This document shows, piece after piece, positions 6,497 to 8,513 of a stretch of 8,513 nucleotides of DNA. Position 1 is the stretch's first letter, and every line of letters begins with the position of its first letter. The notes beneath the pieces were generated by a model that was given only the letters and a program-made list of their open reading frames with translations, was not told the DNA's origin and searched no databases. The DNA is from Flavobacteriales bacterium. Lineage in GTDB: Bacteria; Bacteroidota; Bacteroidia; Flavobacteriales; UBA7312. The translations under genes were made by a program, and so were the position numbers. The DNA lies in assembly GCA_002862585.1 (NCBI GenBank), contig PKDP01000103.1, positions 1 to 8,513 of the forward strand. Direction: 5' to 3'.

Positions 6497-7725
6497 CAAT
6501 CATTGATTTTATATATTAACATACCACTTCGAAGTTTAGGCTGTATATAGGTGCTTTTTGGAGGCATAGAACGACCATTATCGGCAACATCTTTTAATTG
6601 ACTGAAATTGACAGCTTTGAGTATAAATGCCAATTCGAACTCTTTACCATCAATCTTATTTTCAATATCTTTTAAACTCACACTACCATCGACAAAAGAA
6701 AGTCGCTTATCATTTCTTGGGTCTGTGATTCCTAAAATAGGGCTAAGAATATTTTTTGATAGGATAGAGGGGTCTAGCTTTTCAACACAGTCTTCTCGCT
6801 CTACAAATTCACTTTTCGCTACCATTGAATACCATTGATTTTCTACGTATATGGCTATTTCATCCTTTTCTTTGGGCTGAAAGGCTTTTTCAATTTTTTG
6901 TATTGTATATTTTTTTTCAACAGCTATTAGAAATTCATTTTTACTTAGGCCGTTCAAATCTTTAACTAATCTATTAAAATTAATGATTTTAAGCTGATCT
7001 TCTGCAATGAGGTAACTCATGCAAAAGTCTTTATTTGAGGGGTTTATGTGATTTTTATCTTTGTAGAGCAGGCTAGAAGAGGCAAATCTATGATGACCAT
7101 CTGCTATATATAAACTGTCCACTTCACTAAAGGCTGTTTGAATCGTAGAAATATCAGCGTCACTATTTACAAACCATAATTTATGTAATGACTTATTGGT
7201 AGTAGTGAATTCGTATTCAGCTCTTTTTTTAGAATACTCTTCAATTAGCTTATCAATCGTATTATGATTGGGATAGGTCAATAATACCGCCTCTGCATTA
7301 AAGCCAGTGATATCTAGGTATTTTTTAAATAAATGTTCCCTTTTTTCAATAGTCTGCTCATGAATTTTGATGTTACCGTTGATATAATCTTCTACGCTTG
7401 ATGCTCCAATAATCCCTATAAAAGAGTGTCCATTTTCTTTAATCTTTTGGTATATGTAAAACTGCTTTTTATTATCGCTAATGAATACCCCCTTTTTGTT
7501 AAAGTCTTCAAATTTTGCTCTAACCATATTAAACCTTTCGGTGTAATCTTTTGCTTTATTCTTTTCGTAAAAATCAGGGTTAATGATATGCAAAAAGGTA
7601 TATGGATTGTTGTTTAACTTTTCATTGAGTGTTTCATCAGAGTAGGATAGGTAGGAGCGTGTTGCTACAAGAGAAACTTTATCTCTAGTAGGACGAATCG
7701 CACAAAAGGGTACTACTGATGCCAT
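6496..7725 (-). CDS. DUF1015 family protein (HHR motif)
   Basis: A conserved cytoplasmic protein of unknown function, 409 residues, the usual size. The N-terminus MASVVPFCAIRPTRDKVSLVATRSYLSYS and LHIINPDF (45-52) are typical of Bacteroidota members. The family's signature is IADGHHRFASSSLLY (207-221), with Asp209, His211, His212 and Arg213, which looks like a catalytic or metal site. Also conserved are IKIHEQTI (119-126), DPRNDKRLSFVDG (335-347) and MPPKSTYIQPKLRSG (387-401). No membrane segment or signal is seen. It starts 44 bases after the serA stop, and its TGA shares a base with the yggS ATG. The serA-DUF1015 adjacency is, from memory, common in Bacteroidota, which suggests a role near serine or phosphoserine metabolism, but no reaction has been shown to my knowledge. 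The assignment to the family is firm and the function is open. Confidence 0.93.
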   Translation of the reverse strand: MASVVPFCAIRPTRDKVSLVATRSYLSYSDETLNEKLNNNPYTFLHIINPDFYEKNKAKDYTERFNMVRAKFEDFNKKGVFISDNKKQFYIYQKIKENGHSFIGIIGASSVEDYINGNIKIHEQTIEKREHLFKKYLDITGFNAEAVLLTYPNHNTIDKLIEEYSKKRAEYEFTTTNKSLHKLWFVNSDADISTIQTAFSEVDSLYIADGHHRFASSSLLYKDKNHINPSNKDFCMSYLIAEDQLKIINFNRLVKDLNGLSKNEFLIAVEKKYTIQKIEKAFQPKEKDEIAIYVENQWYSMVAKSEFVEREDCVEKLDPSILSKNILSPILGITDPRNDKRLSFVDGSVSLKDIENKIDGKEFELAFILKAVNFSQLKDVADNGRSMPPKSTYIQPKLRSGMLIYKIND

Positions 7726-7769
7726 ACGACTTTAGATTAGTTTAAGACTTTAAGATGAAAGTATAAAAA

Positions 7770-8513
7770 TTAGTTGAAATACGATATAATCTTATTGGCT
7801 AATTCAACACCTATTCTATTTTGGGCTTCGTTTGTTGCTGCTCCAATATGTGGAGTCAATGAAACATTTTGCTGCATTAAGAGTTTAACTTTTGGTGTTG
7901 GTTCATTGTCAAATACGTCTAGTCCAGCAGCAGATACTTTACCAGAGTTTAGCGCATCTAATAGAGCTTCCTCATCAATTATACCACCTCTAGCAGCATT
8001 GACTATACCAACGCCATCTTTCATCATTTCTAACTCTTCTTTTCCAATTACAGCTTTGTCTGATAGTTTTGGAATATGCAGCGTAAGGAAATCACACTCA
8101 CTTATTACCTTTTCAAAGCTTGTAGTTTTTATGTTAAAAGTAGTTTTTTGTCCATCGAAGAAGGTAAGTTCAACATCAGCTTCTTTAATGAATTTATCAT
8201 TAGCTATTACTTCCATTCCTAATCCGATAGCTCTTTTGGTTACTTCTTGTCCTATTCTTCCAAAACCAATGATACCAAGTTTTTTACCTTTTAATTCTGA
8301 CCCTTTTGCGTAAGCTTTTTTAAGGTCCTTGAATTTTGTATCGCCTTCAAGCGGCATTTGTCTGTTTGAGTCATATACAAATCGAACAAGATTAAACAAA
8401 TGTGCGAAAACTAATTCTGCTACAGACTCAGCTGATGCCGCAGGCGTATTTATAACCTCTAAGCCTTTGTTTTTAGCGTATTCAACGTCTATATTGTCCA
8501 TTCCAACACCACC
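7770..8513 (-). CDS. serA: D-3-phosphoglycerate dehydrogenase, short type without ACT domain (5' end outside window)
   Basis: A D-isomer-specific 2-hydroxyacid dehydrogenase, most likely the NAD-dependent enzyme that starts serine synthesis from 3-phosphoglycerate. The 247 visible residues begin GGVGMDNIDVEYA at the right edge; the Met encoded at 8501-8499 is internal to this motif and not the start. Counting from that Met: NAD-binding GIIGFGRIGQEV (76-87), the nucleotide-specificity Asp in IANDK (102), and the three catalytic residues Arg171 (NAARGGIIDEEAL), Glu200 (DVFDNEP) and His218 (TPHIGAATNEAQ). The protein stops right after the C-terminal helix (ELANKIISYFN), so it lacks the ACT or ASB domains that give serine feedback control in E. 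coli SerA; expected full length is about 315-320. The operon order serA, DUF1015, yggS supports the serine pathway over other 2-hydroxyacid dehydrogenases. serC is expected just beyond the edge. Confidence 0.88.
   Translation of the reverse strand, partial: GGVGMDNIDVEYAKNKGLEVINTPAASAESVAELVFAHLFNLVRFVYDSNRQMPLEGDTKFKDLKKAYAKGSELKGKKLGIIGFGRIGQEVTKRAIGLGMEVIANDKFIKEADVELTFFDGQKTTFNIKTTSFEKVISECDFLTLHIPKLSDKAVIGKEELEMMKDGVGIVNAARGGIIDEEALLDALNSGKVSAAGLDVFDNEPTPKVKLLMQQNVSLTPHIGAATNEAQNRIGVELANKIISYFN

Noticed and set aside
6608..6838. Plus-strand open frame opposite the DUF1015 gene
   Set aside because: Antisense to the conserved C-terminal part of DUF1015, with no independent support.
7728..7752. 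Two copies of GACTTTA 18 bases apart upstream of the DUF1015 gene, considered as an operator
   Set aside because: Seven-base repeats in a 44-base AT-rich gap are expected by chance, and the gap lies inside an apparent operon.
7774..8313. Long plus-strand open frame of 179 codons opposite serA
   Set aside because: It is the antisense shadow of a clearly recognised dehydrogenase, its translation is Ser/Pro-rich with no family look, and no promoter or neighbour supports it.
8499..8501. ATG at 8501 as the start of serA
   Set aside because: The codons before it read Gly-Gly-Val-Gly, completing the conserved GGVGMDNID motif, so the true start lies beyond the window.
1..8513. A novel defence, secretion or mobile system
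   Set aside because: Apart from one 61-residue gene every reading frame falls into a known core family, and no transposase, integrase, terminal repeats, CRISPR-like repeats, tRNA or rRNA were seen on either strand.

Overview
The window is an AT-rich stretch (roughly one third G+C by eye) of the chromosome of a Bacteroidota bacterium, most likely a gliding or glider-related member of the Flavobacteriia or Cytophagia. Three things point there: adjacent gldF and gldG, a family largely confined to this phylum; a short SerA-type dehydrogenase without an ACT domain, next to a DUF1015 gene; and genes without clear Shine-Dalgarno sequences, with spacing and promoter-like TTTG / TAnnTTTG elements of the Bacteroidota type. 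No mobile element, CRISPR array, rRNA or tRNA was seen, and coding is almost gapless.

Layout. Positions 1-2876 hold a minus-strand operon, read from 2876 downward: a SAM-hydroxide-adenosyltransferase-like protein (DUF62), a small dimeric alpha/beta-barrel (ABM-like) protein, GldF (ABC permease) and GldG (auxiliary ABC component, cut off by the left edge). The genes overlap or lie within 10 bases of each other. A 106-base divergent intergenic region (2877-2982) separates this from a plus-strand pair, phoH and purC (2983-4868), which overlap by 4 bases and end in a strong hairpin that can serve both strands. A minus-strand pirin-family gene (4894-5613) ends inside that hairpin. A short unknown plus-strand gene (5669-5854) is divergent from the pirin gene and convergent with the next operon. 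Positions 5858-8513 hold a second minus-strand operon, read from the right edge: serA (5' end outside the window), a DUF1015 gene and a yggS-type PLP homeostasis gene.

How the genes fit together. GldF and GldG are partners in one ABC complex that also needs the ATPase GldA, which is not in this window. PhoH (RNA-associated P-loop ATPase) and PurC (purine biosynthesis) are probably translationally coupled. SerA (serine synthesis) and YggS (pyridoxal phosphate homeostasis) can be linked in principle, because the next step of serine synthesis (SerC) is PLP-dependent; DUF1015 sits between them with an unknown role.

Overall this is conserved core genome, and I do not see a new defence, mobile or secretion system. 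The best leads are modest: the DUF62 protein appears to lack the Asp-Arg-His triad described for the family while keeping its ligand-binding motifs, and the 61-residue gene is unassigned.
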